61,043 nucleotides of DNA from the NCBI RefSeq assembly GCF_001431405.1, contig NZ_LDJL01000012.1:1-61043 (forward strand), read 5' to 3'. The notes under the pieces were generated by a model, which saw nothing but the letters and a program-made list of their open reading frames with translations, ran no database searches and was not told where the DNA came from. How positions within the stretch are numbered: the first letter of the stretch is position 1; each line of letters starts with the position of its first letter. The stretch comes from Pseudoxanthomonas dokdonensis. Its GTDB lineage: Bacteria; Pseudomonadota; Gammaproteobacteria; Xanthomonadales; Xanthomonadaceae. Made by a program: the position numbers and the translations under genes. Positions 31,473-39,744 of this stretch are shown in pieces.

Positions 31473-32965
31473 GCTGGAAGAACTCCTTCAATGGCGGGAT
31501 CGTCAATGCCGATCCGGTAACAGTCGTCGATGGCGATGGCATGGCGTGCCAGGATGGCGTCGCGTCGCGGCCGGCCGTTGCTGGTCAGCAGCCCGTTGGC
31601 CGCGCTGAAAGGCTCGCTGGCCAGCACCACGTCACGTACCCGCGCGTAATCGGGCAGGCCCGCATTGATCGATTGCAGGGCATCGCGCAGCTGCGCGACG
31701 CCGGCATCGCGCTGGCGCGGCCAGACGACGGCGACGTTGTAGGGCCGGCCTTCGCCAATTACTACCGCCTGCGCGAACATGGGCTGCTGCAGCAGCTCGC
31801 TCTCGACCCATTCCGGTGACACGTTGCGGCCGTATGCGGTGATGAACACATTCTTGCGACGACCGATGATGTGCACGAATCCGTCGTCGTCGATGTATCC
31901 CAGGTCGCCGGTCGCCACCGTCTGCGGCCGCACGGCAGGTTCACCCAGATAGCCAAGGTGGGTCTGGCCAGCGACATGGATCTCGCCATCGATGATGCTT
32001 ACCCGCGCATGCGGCAATGGCCGGCCGACGCTGCCCTGGCGTTGTTCACCGGGGCGGTTAAGGCACACCACCGAGGCGCATTCGGTCAGGCCATACCCTT
32101 CGAATACCGGCAGCCGCAGGTGCTCGGCACGCGCGAGCAGCGCCGTGCCGATACGGCCACCGCCGACCGCGATGAACTTGAGCGAAGCTGGCAACGGCGC
32201 ACCCTGCTCGGCCGCCATCACCAGCGCCAGCAGCAACTGCGGTACCAGGATGATGCTCTCGGGCTGGTAGCGATGCAGGCAGGCAAGCAACTTGCCGATG
32301 TCCAGTCCGCTGGCGCCGCTGTAGCCGATCTCCGCCAGTGACGGCACCGCGATGCTGGCGTCGGCAATCAGCGCGGCATAGACCCCGGCCACGTTCTCCA
32401 GCAACGTCGACAACGGCATCAGGCACAGGTGGCGGGTTGGCCGCAGCGGGCTGGCGGCATCAGCCAGTGCGGTGGCGACGCCCAGCAGGGCGCTTTCATC
32501 CAGGCACACGCCCTTGGGCTGGCCGGTGGTGCCGGAGGTGTAGGTAATGCACACCGTCCCCGTCGGCAGCGCCACTGGTGCTGCATCCAGGCGCAGCAAT
32601 GACAGACCATGCGACAGCGGCTGACGGTGTCCGGCCGACACTGCCTCGGGCAGCACGTCGCCGTCGGCCAGTATCAGGCAGTCGGCGCCGCTGCTGTGCA
32701 AGCCATGCCTGAGCTGGCCGTCGCTGAAGAAGGTTGGCAACGGTATGTGTACCGCGCCCATTCCACGAAGCGCTAGATCCAGTGCGATCCAGGCCGGCCC
32801 ATTGTCGAGGCGACTGGCAACACGCTGCACACCCGCCTGTTGAAGTTGCGTCGCCAGGCCTTCGATGGCTTCCATCAGTTGCGTGTCAGTCCATTCGTGA
32901 TCGTTGCCTGATACCTGCACCCGCTGCTGCCTGAGCCCGGCGATCATGCCGGCGAACGTATTCAT
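31469..32965 (-). CDS. ANL-superfamily acyl-activating enzyme (AMP-dependent synthetase)
   Basis: A 498-residue adenylate-forming enzyme. The phosphate loop YTSGTTGQPKG is at residues 142-152, YGLTE at 291-295, TGDLG with Asp354, and GRRKN at 368-372. The C-terminal lysine that normally catalyses adenylation (SGK/TGK-like) is replaced: the sequence there is SNGRPRR, with Arg465 at the Lys position. Short length and overall pattern recall fatty-acid activating enzymes. It overlaps both neighbours by four bases. It probably activates a carboxylic acid, most likely a fatty acid, for its neighbours. Confidence 0.88.
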   Translation of the reverse strand: MNTFAGMIAGLRQQRVQVSGNDHEWTDTQLMEAIEGLATQLQQAGVQRVASRLDNGPAWIALDLALRGMGAVHIPLPTFFSDGQLRHGLHSSGADCLILADGDVLPEAVSAGHRQPLSHGLSLLRLDAAPVALPTGTVCITYTSGTTGQPKGVCLDESALLGVATALADAASPLRPTRHLCLMPLSTLLENVAGVYAALIADASIAVPSLAEIGYSGASGLDIGKLLACLHRYQPESIILVPQLLLALVMAAEQGAPLPASLKFIAVGGGRIGTALLARAEHLRLPVFEGYGLTECASVVCLNRPGEQRQGSVGRPLPHARVSIIDGEIHVAGQTHLGYLGEPAVRPQTVATGDLGYIDDDGFVHIIGRRKNVFITAYGRNVSPEWVESELLQQPMFAQAVVIGEGRPYNVAVVWPRQRDAGVAQLRDALQSINAGLPDYARVRDVVLASEPFSAANGLLTSNGRPRRDAILARHAIAIDDCYRIGIDDPAIEGVLPA

Positions 32966-33624
32966 GCCAGCGCTCCGCCCATGCAGGCCATCAGCGGCAC
33001 CCGATCCGCGCCAGCGTGGTTGATCCGGGCAAGGTAGGCATGGCCGGCGGCGATGTCGCCCATCATCAGCCGCGGCTGGGTGTCGTAGTAACTGCCCCAG
33101 TCACTGTCGTCGGATTGCAGGCACTCCTGCCGTGCCGCGGCCAGTTCGACCGTCTGCAGATGCAGGCGATCGAATGCATTGCGCAGATTGCGGGTCGCGG
33201 TGAACAGCACCCAGCGGAATCCGGCCCGGTGCAGCATGCTGGTCAACAGGATGATCACCTGGCGGGCATCGCCGGCACCGAGAGCGGCAAAGTTGCCCAC
33301 TTCCACCACCTGCTCGCGGGCGACGATGCGTCCGGCGTGCTCGGCGATGGTCTGTTCCGCCGGGCCTTGCAGGTACTGTTCGGTGAACAGCTGGCCTTCG
33401 CTTCCACAGCGCAGCCCGATGGCCGCACTCAGCCTGCCGGTGGCGTCACGGAATGCCAGCAGATGGGGCAGGAAATGACGCAACTGCGCGCCGTAGCGAT
33501 CCCGGTAGACCTGGGCAATCAATGCCTCTACCTCGGACCTGAGTGGATGCGATGGATTGACCCAGATGCACTCCGAAAAGTGGCCGGCAGGGTCGGACGG
33601 CGAAGAACCACGCGATGTTTTCAT
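32962..33624 (-). CDS. Thermostable-hemolysin-family protein (probable N-acyltransferase-like)
   Basis: A 220-residue protein with the hallmark segments of the thermostable-hemolysin (T_hemolysin) family: 'VEVGNFAALGAG' near residue 110 and 'FRWVLFTATRNLRNAFDRLHLQ' (in parts) near residue 137. The name comes from a Vibrio haemolysin, but the fold has an acyltransferase-like pattern; no signal peptide or toxin feature is seen. The start is uncertain: ATG 33624 is used, with an in-frame GTG at 33630 also possible and no clear ribosome site. It is first in the seven-gene unit and overlaps the ANL gene by ATGA. Confidence 0.8.
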   Translation of the reverse strand: MKTSRGSSPSDPAGHFSECIWVNPSHPLRSEVEALIAQVYRDRYGAQLRHFLPHLLAFRDATGRLSAAIGLRCGSEGQLFTEQYLQGPAEQTIAEHAGRIVAREQVVEVGNFAALGAGDARQVIILLTSMLHRAGFRWVLFTATRNLRNAFDRLHLQTVELAAARQECLQSDDSDWGSYYDTQPRLMMGDIAAGHAYLARINHAGADRVPLMACMGGALA

Positions 33625-33669
33625 GGCCACATCGTGGCCGCCGAGAATTAAAGCACGATTAGGCGCTTG

Positions 33670-33683
33670 TTACGCAATTGTAA
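33670..33683. promoter_or_regulatory. Inverted-repeat candidate operator before the seven-gene unit
   Basis: TTAC-GCAATT-GTAA lies about 46 bases before the first gene of the unit, in the 143-base region upstream of it. An OmpR-type regulator encoded in the unit could bind it, but the repeat is short and the promoter itself is not clear. Confidence 0.3.
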
Positions 33684-33767
33684 GTCCCGCATCAATATTC
33701 CATTCAACCGCCAACGCACACCGTCGTTGGCTGAACGTCAGCCCACGCAAACCGCTGCCGAGCGGCC

Positions 33768-36700
33768 TTACTCCGATGTCGGCCGCACCTTGAACCACGC
33801 CGCGTACAGCGCCGGCAGGAACAGCAGGGTCAGCAGCGTGGCCACCGTCAGCCCGCCCATGATCGCCACTGCCATCGGCCCGAAGAAGGCGCTGCGTGAC
33901 AGCGGGATCATCGCCAGCACCGCCGCCAGTGCGGTCAGCACGATCGGTCGGAACCGGCGCACGGTCGCATCCTGGATTGCCTGCCAGCGGTCGTGCCCGG
34001 AACGGATATCCTGATCGATCTGATCAACCAGGATCACCGAGTTGCGCATGATCATGCCGGCCAGCGCGATGGTGCCGAGCATGGCGACGAAACCGAACGG
34101 AACCCGGAAGATCAGCAGCGCCAGGGTCACCCCGATCATGCCCAGCGGCGCGGTCAGCAGCACCAGTGCCACCCGCGAAAAACTGCGCAGCTGCAGCATC
34201 AGCAAAGTGGTCACCACCAGCAGGAACAGGGGCACCCCGGCGTTGATTGATTTCTGGCCGCGCGTCGAGTCTTCCAGGGTGCCGCCGGTTTCCAGCAGGT
34301 AGCCGTCCGGCAAGTTGGCGCGGATGTCCTTCAGCGTCGGCAGGATCTGGTTGACCACCGTCGGTGACGTCAGATCATCCTTGATGTCGGCGCGCACGGT
34401 CACCGTTGGCAAGCGGTTGCGATGCCAGATGATGCCGTCCTCGAATGCATATTCCAGCGTCGCGATCTGCGATAGCGGGATGTTGCCGCCGTTACTGGTC
34501 GGCAGCGCCAGGCTGCCGAGCAGGTCCAGCCGGGTGCGCTCGTCCTGTGGCCCACGCAACAGGATTTCAATCAGCTCGTTGTCCTCGCGATAGGTGCTGA
34601 CGCGCAGGCCCGACAGCGAACTGACCAGGAACTGCGACAACTGGCTGCTGCTGATGCCCATCACCCGCGCCCGCTCCTGATCGATGTTCAGGCGCACGAT
34701 CTTGCTCGGCTCGTCCCAGTCCAGATTGACGTTGGCGACATGGCCATTGGCACGGACCTTGGCCGCGACCTGGTGGGCCAGCGCCTGGACCCGGTCGATG
34801 TGTTCGCCGGAAACCCGGAACTGCACCGGATAGCCGACCGGCGGGCCGTTTTCCAGGCGGGTGACGCGGAACTGGATATCGTGGAACTGCGGTGCGACTT
34901 CGTTGATCAACCAACTGCGCAGACGCTCGCGTTGCCCGGTGTCCTCGGCCAGCACCACGAACTGGGAAAAGTTGGTCTGCGGCAATTGCTGGTCCAGCGG
35001 CAGATAGAAGCGTGGCGAACCGGTGCCGATATAGGCCACGTAGTTGCGGATGCCCGGTTGTCGGGCCAGCAGTTTCTCCAGTTGCCGCGCCTGCGCGTCG
35101 GTCGATGTCAGCGAACTGCCTTCGGCCAGCTCCAGATCCACCATCAGTTCCGGTCGTACCGAATCCGGGAAGAACTGCTGCGGCACGAAACGGAACAAGG
35201 CTATCGAGCCAGCGAACGCCAGCACGGTGATGCCGATGACCAGCCAGCGATGGCGCAGGCAGGCATCGAGCAGGCGGCGGAAGCGCTGGTAGAAGCGCGA
35301 CTGATACGGATCCCGTTCGTGTTCGCGGTGACCGTGGCCGCCATCATCGGGCATCGGCGCCAGCCAGTCGGCGAACGCCGGATGGCGGTCGGCGGCGCGC
35401 TCACGCAGGGCGCGCCAGCGCGCGGCCAGCGATCCCGGTTTCGGTGGCTGTCGCGGATGACCTAGGTCTGGCAGCATCTTGTCGCCGAGATAGGGAATGA
35501 ACAACACCGCAGCAATCCACGACACCACCAGCGCAATCGTCACCACCTGGAACAGCGAGCGGGTGTATTCACCGGTGCTGGAAGCGGCGGTGGCAATCGG
35601 CAGGAACCCCGCCGCGGTCACCAGTGTGCCGGTCAGCATCGGGAATGCGGTCGACTCGTAGGCAAAGCTGGCCGCCTTCATCCGGTCGAAGCCCTGCTCC
35701 ATCTTGATCGCCATCATCTCGACCGCGATGATCGCGTCATCGACCAGCAGGCCCAGCGCCAATACCAGCGCGCCCAGTGAAATCTTGTGCAGGCCGATGC
35801 CGAAGTAATGCATGCCTGCAAACGTCATCGCCAGCACCAGCGGGATGCTGACCGCGACCACCAGTCCGGTACGCACGCCGAGCGAGAAAAAGCTCACTAT
35901 CAACACAATGATGACCGCCTCGGCCAGCACTTTCACGAACTCGCCAACCGAGGCCTGCACCGCCGCCGGCTGGTCCGAGACCTTGTCCAGCTGCATGCCG
36001 ACCGGCAGGGTTTTCTGCAATCGCTGGAACTCATCCTCCAGCGCCTTGCCCAGTTGCAGGATGTCGCCGCCATCCTTCATCGCCACCGCGATGCCGATCG
36101 CATCCTGGCCCATGAACCGCATCCGCGGCGCCGCCGGATCGGCAAAGCCACGATGGACATTGGCGATATCGCCCAGCTTGACGGTACGACCGCCCGCCTG
36201 GATCGGGAACGCGCGCACCTCGTCGACCGACTTGAAAGCACCGGTCACCCGGATCTGCACGCGATCACTGCCGGTTTCAAAAAAACCAGCCGGATTGAGT
36301 GCGTTCTGTTCGTCCAGCGCCTGCTGCACCGCGGCCACCGGAATGCCCAGGTTGGCCAGCTTGGTGTTGGACAGGTCAATCCAGATTTTCTCGTCCTGCA
36401 GGCCAATCAGCTCGACCTTGGCGGTGTCCGGCACCCGCTGCAGCTGCAACTGGATGCGATCGGCGTAGTCCTTCATCAAGGCGTAATCGAAACCCTTGCC
36501 GGTCAACGCGTAGATGTTGCCGAAGGTGTCGCCAAACTCGTCATTGAAGAACGGCCCGACCACCTCGGCCGGCAAAGTCATGCGGATGTCACCGACCTTC
36601 TTGCGCACCTGGTACCAGAGCTCGGGCATCTCGCTGGACTTCATCGAGTCGCGGGCGGCAAAGATCACCTGTGATTCGCCGGCACGCGAGTACGAGCGGA

Positions 36701-36974
36701 TGTACTCGTAGTTGCCGGTGGTCATCAGCGCTTTCTCGATGCGCTCGGTGACCTGTCGCGAGACTTCTTCGGCGGTCGCACCGGGCCACACCGTGCGCAC
36801 CACCATCGCCTTGAAGGTAAACGGTGGATCCTCGGACTGGCCCAGGTGGCGGTACGACCAGGTACCGATGATGGCCAGTGCAATCATCGCGAACAGCACC
36901 AGGCTGCGATTGCTCAACGCCCATTCGGAAAGATTGAAACGACGCACGTCAGTGGCTTCCCTGGGCGCGGTCAT
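33768..36974 (-). CDS. RND efflux pump inner-membrane transporter
   Basis: A 1068-residue resistance-nodulation-division transporter with the usual repeat of twelve membrane helices and two large periplasmic loops. Marks are 'EDPPFTFKAMVV' and 'WPGATAEEVSRQVTERIEKAL' near the N-terminus, 'GLLVDDAIIAVEMMAIKME' (proton relay Asp-Asp) near residue 405, and 'AGMIMRNSVILVDQI' near residue 970. ATG 36974 is used; a GTG at 36998 is in frame. It follows its adaptor gene by 63 bases. Drug class unknown; the AcrB-like group (HAE1) is likely. Confidence 0.92.
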   Translation of the reverse strand: MTAPREATDVRRFNLSEWALSNRSLVLFAMIALAIIGTWSYRHLGQSEDPPFTFKAMVVRTVWPGATAEEVSRQVTERIEKALMTTGNYEYIRSYSRAGESQVIFAARDSMKSSEMPELWYQVRKKVGDIRMTLPAEVVGPFFNDEFGDTFGNIYALTGKGFDYALMKDYADRIQLQLQRVPDTAKVELIGLQDEKIWIDLSNTKLANLGIPVAAVQQALDEQNALNPAGFFETGSDRVQIRVTGAFKSVDEVRAFPIQAGGRTVKLGDIANVHRGFADPAAPRMRFMGQDAIGIAVAMKDGGDILQLGKALEDEFQRLQKTLPVGMQLDKVSDQPAAVQASVGEFVKVLAEAVIIVLIVSFFSLGVRTGLVVAVSIPLVLAMTFAGMHYFGIGLHKISLGALVLALGLLVDDAIIAVEMMAIKMEQGFDRMKAASFAYESTAFPMLTGTLVTAAGFLPIATAASSTGEYTRSLFQVVTIALVVSWIAAVLFIPYLGDKMLPDLGHPRQPPKPGSLAARWRALRERAADRHPAFADWLAPMPDDGGHGHREHERDPYQSRFYQRFRRLLDACLRHRWLVIGITVLAFAGSIALFRFVPQQFFPDSVRPELMVDLELAEGSSLTSTDAQARQLEKLLARQPGIRNYVAYIGTGSPRFYLPLDQQLPQTNFSQFVVLAEDTGQRERLRSWLINEVAPQFHDIQFRVTRLENGPPVGYPVQFRVSGEHIDRVQALAHQVAAKVRANGHVANVNLDWDEPSKIVRLNIDQERARVMGISSSQLSQFLVSSLSGLRVSTYREDNELIEILLRGPQDERTRLDLLGSLALPTSNGGNIPLSQIATLEYAFEDGIIWHRNRLPTVTVRADIKDDLTSPTVVNQILPTLKDIRANLPDGYLLETGGTLEDSTRGQKSINAGVPLFLLVVTTLLMLQLRSFSRVALVLLTAPLGMIGVTLALLIFRVPFGFVAMLGTIALAGMIMRNSVILVDQIDQDIRSGHDRWQAIQDATVRRFRPIVLTALAAVLAMIPLSRSAFFGPMAVAIMGGLTVATLLTLLFLPALYAAWFKVRPTSE

Positions 36975-37037
36975 TGCGCGCGAGCCGGGAGGCGCCACGC
37001 TGCCCGCAGCGCAGCCCGGTAGCGGCTACCTGATCCA

Positions 37038-38156
37038 TCACTGACCTGCCTTCGCCGGCTTCGGCGACGCTTGCGTGATCGGACGGTTGCTGCGATCCAC
37101 CGGGGTGACTTTCTGGCCTTCTCGCAGCAGGTGGCCGCCGCCGGCAACGATCCAGTCGCTGGCGCTCAGGCCAGCGAGTACGGGAACGCTGTCGGCACCG
37201 AACTGGCCGGTCTTGATCGGGCGCAGATGCACTTGTCCGCTGGCCGGGTCGAGCCGCCAGACCGCGCTGCCGCCGTTGCCGGCCGGCTGGATGGCGGCCA
37301 GCGGCACGCTCAGCGCGGCACCGGTTTGCATCGCATGGACGCGGGCACTCTGGCCCAGCTCGACCGCGGCCAGCGCCGCGTCACCGCTCAACGCCACCCG
37401 CGCCGGATAGGTGCGGGTCTGCGGATCGGCGGCCGGGCTGATTTCGCGGATACGGCCATCCAGCCGCTGGCCGGGCTGGTTCCACAGCTCGACCTGTACC
37501 GGCTGGCCGACCGCGAACTGACGGTAGCGGTTTTCCGGCAGGTTGATCGCCACTTCGCGGGCGCCATCGACGGCCAGCGTGTAGATGGTCTGGCCAGCGC
37601 CGACCACCTGTCCGGCTTCGGCCTGGCGGCTGGCGATGACGCCGGCAGCCGGCGCCCGCAGCTGCGCGTAGCCGGTCTGGTTGCCGGCCTCGCTCAGCTG
37701 CGCGCGGGCGACCTTGGCCTGGCCTTCGGCGGCTTTATAGGCCGCGACCTGGGCGTCATAGGTGGACTGGCTGACCAGCTTTTCCTTGACCAGCGCGGCG
37801 TAGCGGTCGCGATCGTCGCGGGCACGGGCCAGATCCGCTTCGGCGGCGGCCAGCTGCGCCTGCGCGGACTGCGCCTGCAGCCGGAAATCGGTCGGGTCCA
37901 GCTCGGCCAGCAACTGCCCGCGCTCGACCCGGTTACCGCTGTCGACATGGCGCTTGACCAGCTTGCCGCCAACCCGGAACGACAACGCGCTCTCCTCGCG
38001 GGCGCGGATTTCACCGGCATAGGCCGACAGCGCGGCGTCGCCACCCGCCGGATGCACGACCAGCGCCGGCGGTGGATCTTCCGGCGGCGGCGCGGTCTCA
38101 CCGCAACCGGCCAGGCAGATCAGCAGACCCACGCCCAAGGCGTTCCAGCGCAACAT
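37038..38156 (-). CDS. RND efflux periplasmic adaptor lipoprotein (HlyD/AcrA type)
   Basis: A 372-residue membrane-fusion protein. The N-terminus has a lipobox LAGC (Cys at residue 18), so it is anchored to the inner membrane. It has the lipoyl half-motifs ('SFRVGGKLVKRHVDSGNRVERGQLLAELD' in parts and 'LRAPAAGVIASRQAEAGQVV'), a coiled-coil hairpin rich in Ala/Gln and a beta-barrel. It connects the RND pump with an outer-membrane channel, possibly the TolC at 39745. A GTG at 38162 is an alternative start. Confidence 0.92.
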   Translation of the reverse strand: MLRWNALGVGLLICLAGCGETAPPPEDPPPALVVHPAGGDAALSAYAGEIRAREESALSFRVGGKLVKRHVDSGNRVERGQLLAELDPTDFRLQAQSAQAQLAAAEADLARARDDRDRYAALVKEKLVSQSTYDAQVAAYKAAEGQAKVARAQLSEAGNQTGYAQLRAPAAGVIASRQAEAGQVVGAGQTIYTLAVDGAREVAINLPENRYRQFAVGQPVQVELWNQPGQRLDGRIREISPAADPQTRTYPARVALSGDAALAAVELGQSARVHAMQTGAALSVPLAAIQPAGNGGSAVWRLDPASGQVHLRPIKTGQFGADSVPVLAGLSASDWIVAGGGHLLREGQKVTPVDRSNRPITQASPKPAKAGQ

Positions 38157-38241
38157 CGACACGGCGGCTCCCGGCACAATCAATTAATGGACTTGGCGGT
38201 AGAGTATAAATATCGAACCAGCTAGTCTAGTATTACCGGTC

Positions 38242-38910
38242 ATGGTCAGCAGACGCCCGCCAGCTCAGACATCCAAGCCTGCCAGCAAGGCCGTCAACGG
38301 CCCGGGACGGCCCAAGGATCTGGGCAAGCGCAATGCCATCCTGGAGGCGGCCAAGCAGTTGTTCACCGCGCAGGGCTTCGCTGGCGCCAGCATGGATCAG
38401 ATCGCTGCCGAGGCCGGGGTCTCCAAGCTCACCGTTTACAGCCATTTCGGCGACAAGGAAGCCCTGTTCCTGGCCGCGGTGCAGTCCAAGTGCGATGAGC
38501 TGATGCCGGCGGATCTGTTCCAGCAGGACGTCAGCGGACCGCTGGGCGAGCGATTGACCACCATCGGCCGCGGCTTTTTCCGGCTGGTGACCAGCGAGGA
38601 GGCCCTTGGCACCCAGCGCATGCTGCTGACCCCGGGGCAATGCGATGACAGCCTCAAGCGGCTGTTCTGGGAAGCCGGCCCCAAGCGTACCTGTGATGCG
38701 CTGGCGGGCATGCTGCAGATGGCCTGCGACGCGGGCGAATTGAGCATCGACGACGTCGGTCGTGCCTCCGAACAGTTCTTCGCGCTGCTCAAGGGCAAGC
38801 TGCACGAACGCGCGATGTGCGGCGTTGGCCCGCAACCGAGCGAGGCCGAAATGCTGGCCCATATCGACGCGACCGTGGCGATGTTCCTGCGTGCCTATGC
38901 GGTTCGCTGA
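38242..38910 (+). CDS. TetR-family transcriptional regulator of the efflux pump
   Basis: A 222-residue regulator. After a 25-residue basic N-terminal tail, the TetR HTH is clear near residues 32-75 ('ILEAAKQLFTAQGFAGASMDQIAAEAGVSKLTVYSHF', in parts), then a helical ligand-binding domain. It is transcribed away from the adaptor gene; the 85-base region between them, with TATAAATAT and a CTAGTCTAG palindrome at about 38222-38230, is a natural place for its operator. Ligand probably a pump substrate. Confidence 0.88.
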   Translation: MVSRRPPAQTSKPASKAVNGPGRPKDLGKRNAILEAAKQLFTAQGFAGASMDQIAAEAGVSKLTVYSHFGDKEALFLAAVQSKCDELMPADLFQQDVSGPLGERLTTIGRGFFRLVTSEEALGTQRMLLTPGQCDDSLKRLFWEAGPKRTCDALAGMLQMACDAGELSIDDVGRASEQFFALLKGKLHERAMCGVGPQPSEAEMLAHIDATVAMFLRAYAVR

Positions 38911-39058
38911 AACCCGTTGCCGGCGCAAAGCCAGTGGTTCCGGTGGTCCCGGTGACTTCCGGCACTGCGCGCTGGCCGCCGCAGCCGCGATTCTTCCACC
39001 ATGCGGGCGGGAGCGCCGGTAAACTGTACCGCCCCCGCCTTCCCGCCGGATAACCCCC

Positions 39059-39715
39059 ATGACAATCAATTATTCCCAGGCCCGCGAAAAGATGGTTGAG
39101 CAGCAGGTACGTCCCTGGGACGTGCTGGAGCCGCGCGTGCTGGAAGCCATCGCGCGCCTGCCGCGCGAGGAGTTCGTGCCCGCCGCGCACAGCGCATTGG
39201 CCTATGCCGACATGGAAATCCCGCTCGCTCACGGCCAGAAGATGATGAAGCCGGTGGTCGAAGGCCGCTGCCTGCAGGCGCTGGACGTGCAGCCGGGCGA
39301 CGACGTGCTGGAAATCGGCACCGGCAGCGGCTACCTCAGCGCCTGCCTGGGTGCGCTGGCGCGCGAAGTGCTCAGCCTGGAGCTGTATCCGGACATCGCC
39401 GACGCCGCTCGCGCCAATCTGGAACGCACCGGGCTGGGCACCAATGTCCGCGTCGAAACCGCCAATGCGATGGAGTACCAGGCCAGCCGCCAGTTCGACG
39501 TGGTCTGCGTGACCGCCGCGGTCGAGACCCTGCCGGCGCATTTCCTGCAGTGGCTGCGTCCGGGCGGTCGCCTGTTCGTCGTGCGCGGCCATTCACCGGT
39601 CATGGAAGCGGTGCTGGTGCACAACGATGTCAACGGACCGCGCATCGAATCGTTGTTTGAAACCGACATCGCCTATCTTGCCGGCGCCGCACCCGCGCCG
39701 CTGTTCGTGTTCTGA
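39059..39715 (+). CDS. pcm: Protein-L-isoaspartate O-methyltransferase family protein
   Basis: A 218-residue SAM-dependent methyltransferase. 'VLEIGTGSGYLSACL' near residue 83 is the SAM-binding motif, and the N-terminal 'EQQVRPWDVL...REEFVP' and 'PLAHGQKMMKPVV' stretch follows the Pcm pattern that recognises damaged aspartyl residues. The 'GQKM' region differs from the usual 'GQTIS', so activity on isoaspartate is likely but not certain. tolC follows after 29 bases, an arrangement usual in this family. Confidence 0.85.
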   Translation: MTINYSQAREKMVEQQVRPWDVLEPRVLEAIARLPREEFVPAAHSALAYADMEIPLAHGQKMMKPVVEGRCLQALDVQPGDDVLEIGTGSGYLSACLGALAREVLSLELYPDIADAARANLERTGLGTNVRVETANAMEYQASRQFDVVCVTAAVETLPAHFLQWLRPGGRLFVVRGHSPVMEAVLVHNDVNGPRIESLFETDIAYLAGAAPAPLFVF

Positions 39716-39744
39716 AAACAAAGCCATCATCCAAAGGAAGCCGC

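Noticed and set aside
32962..33624. True haemolysin toxin
   Set aside because: No signal peptide or pore-forming features; gene context is metabolic.
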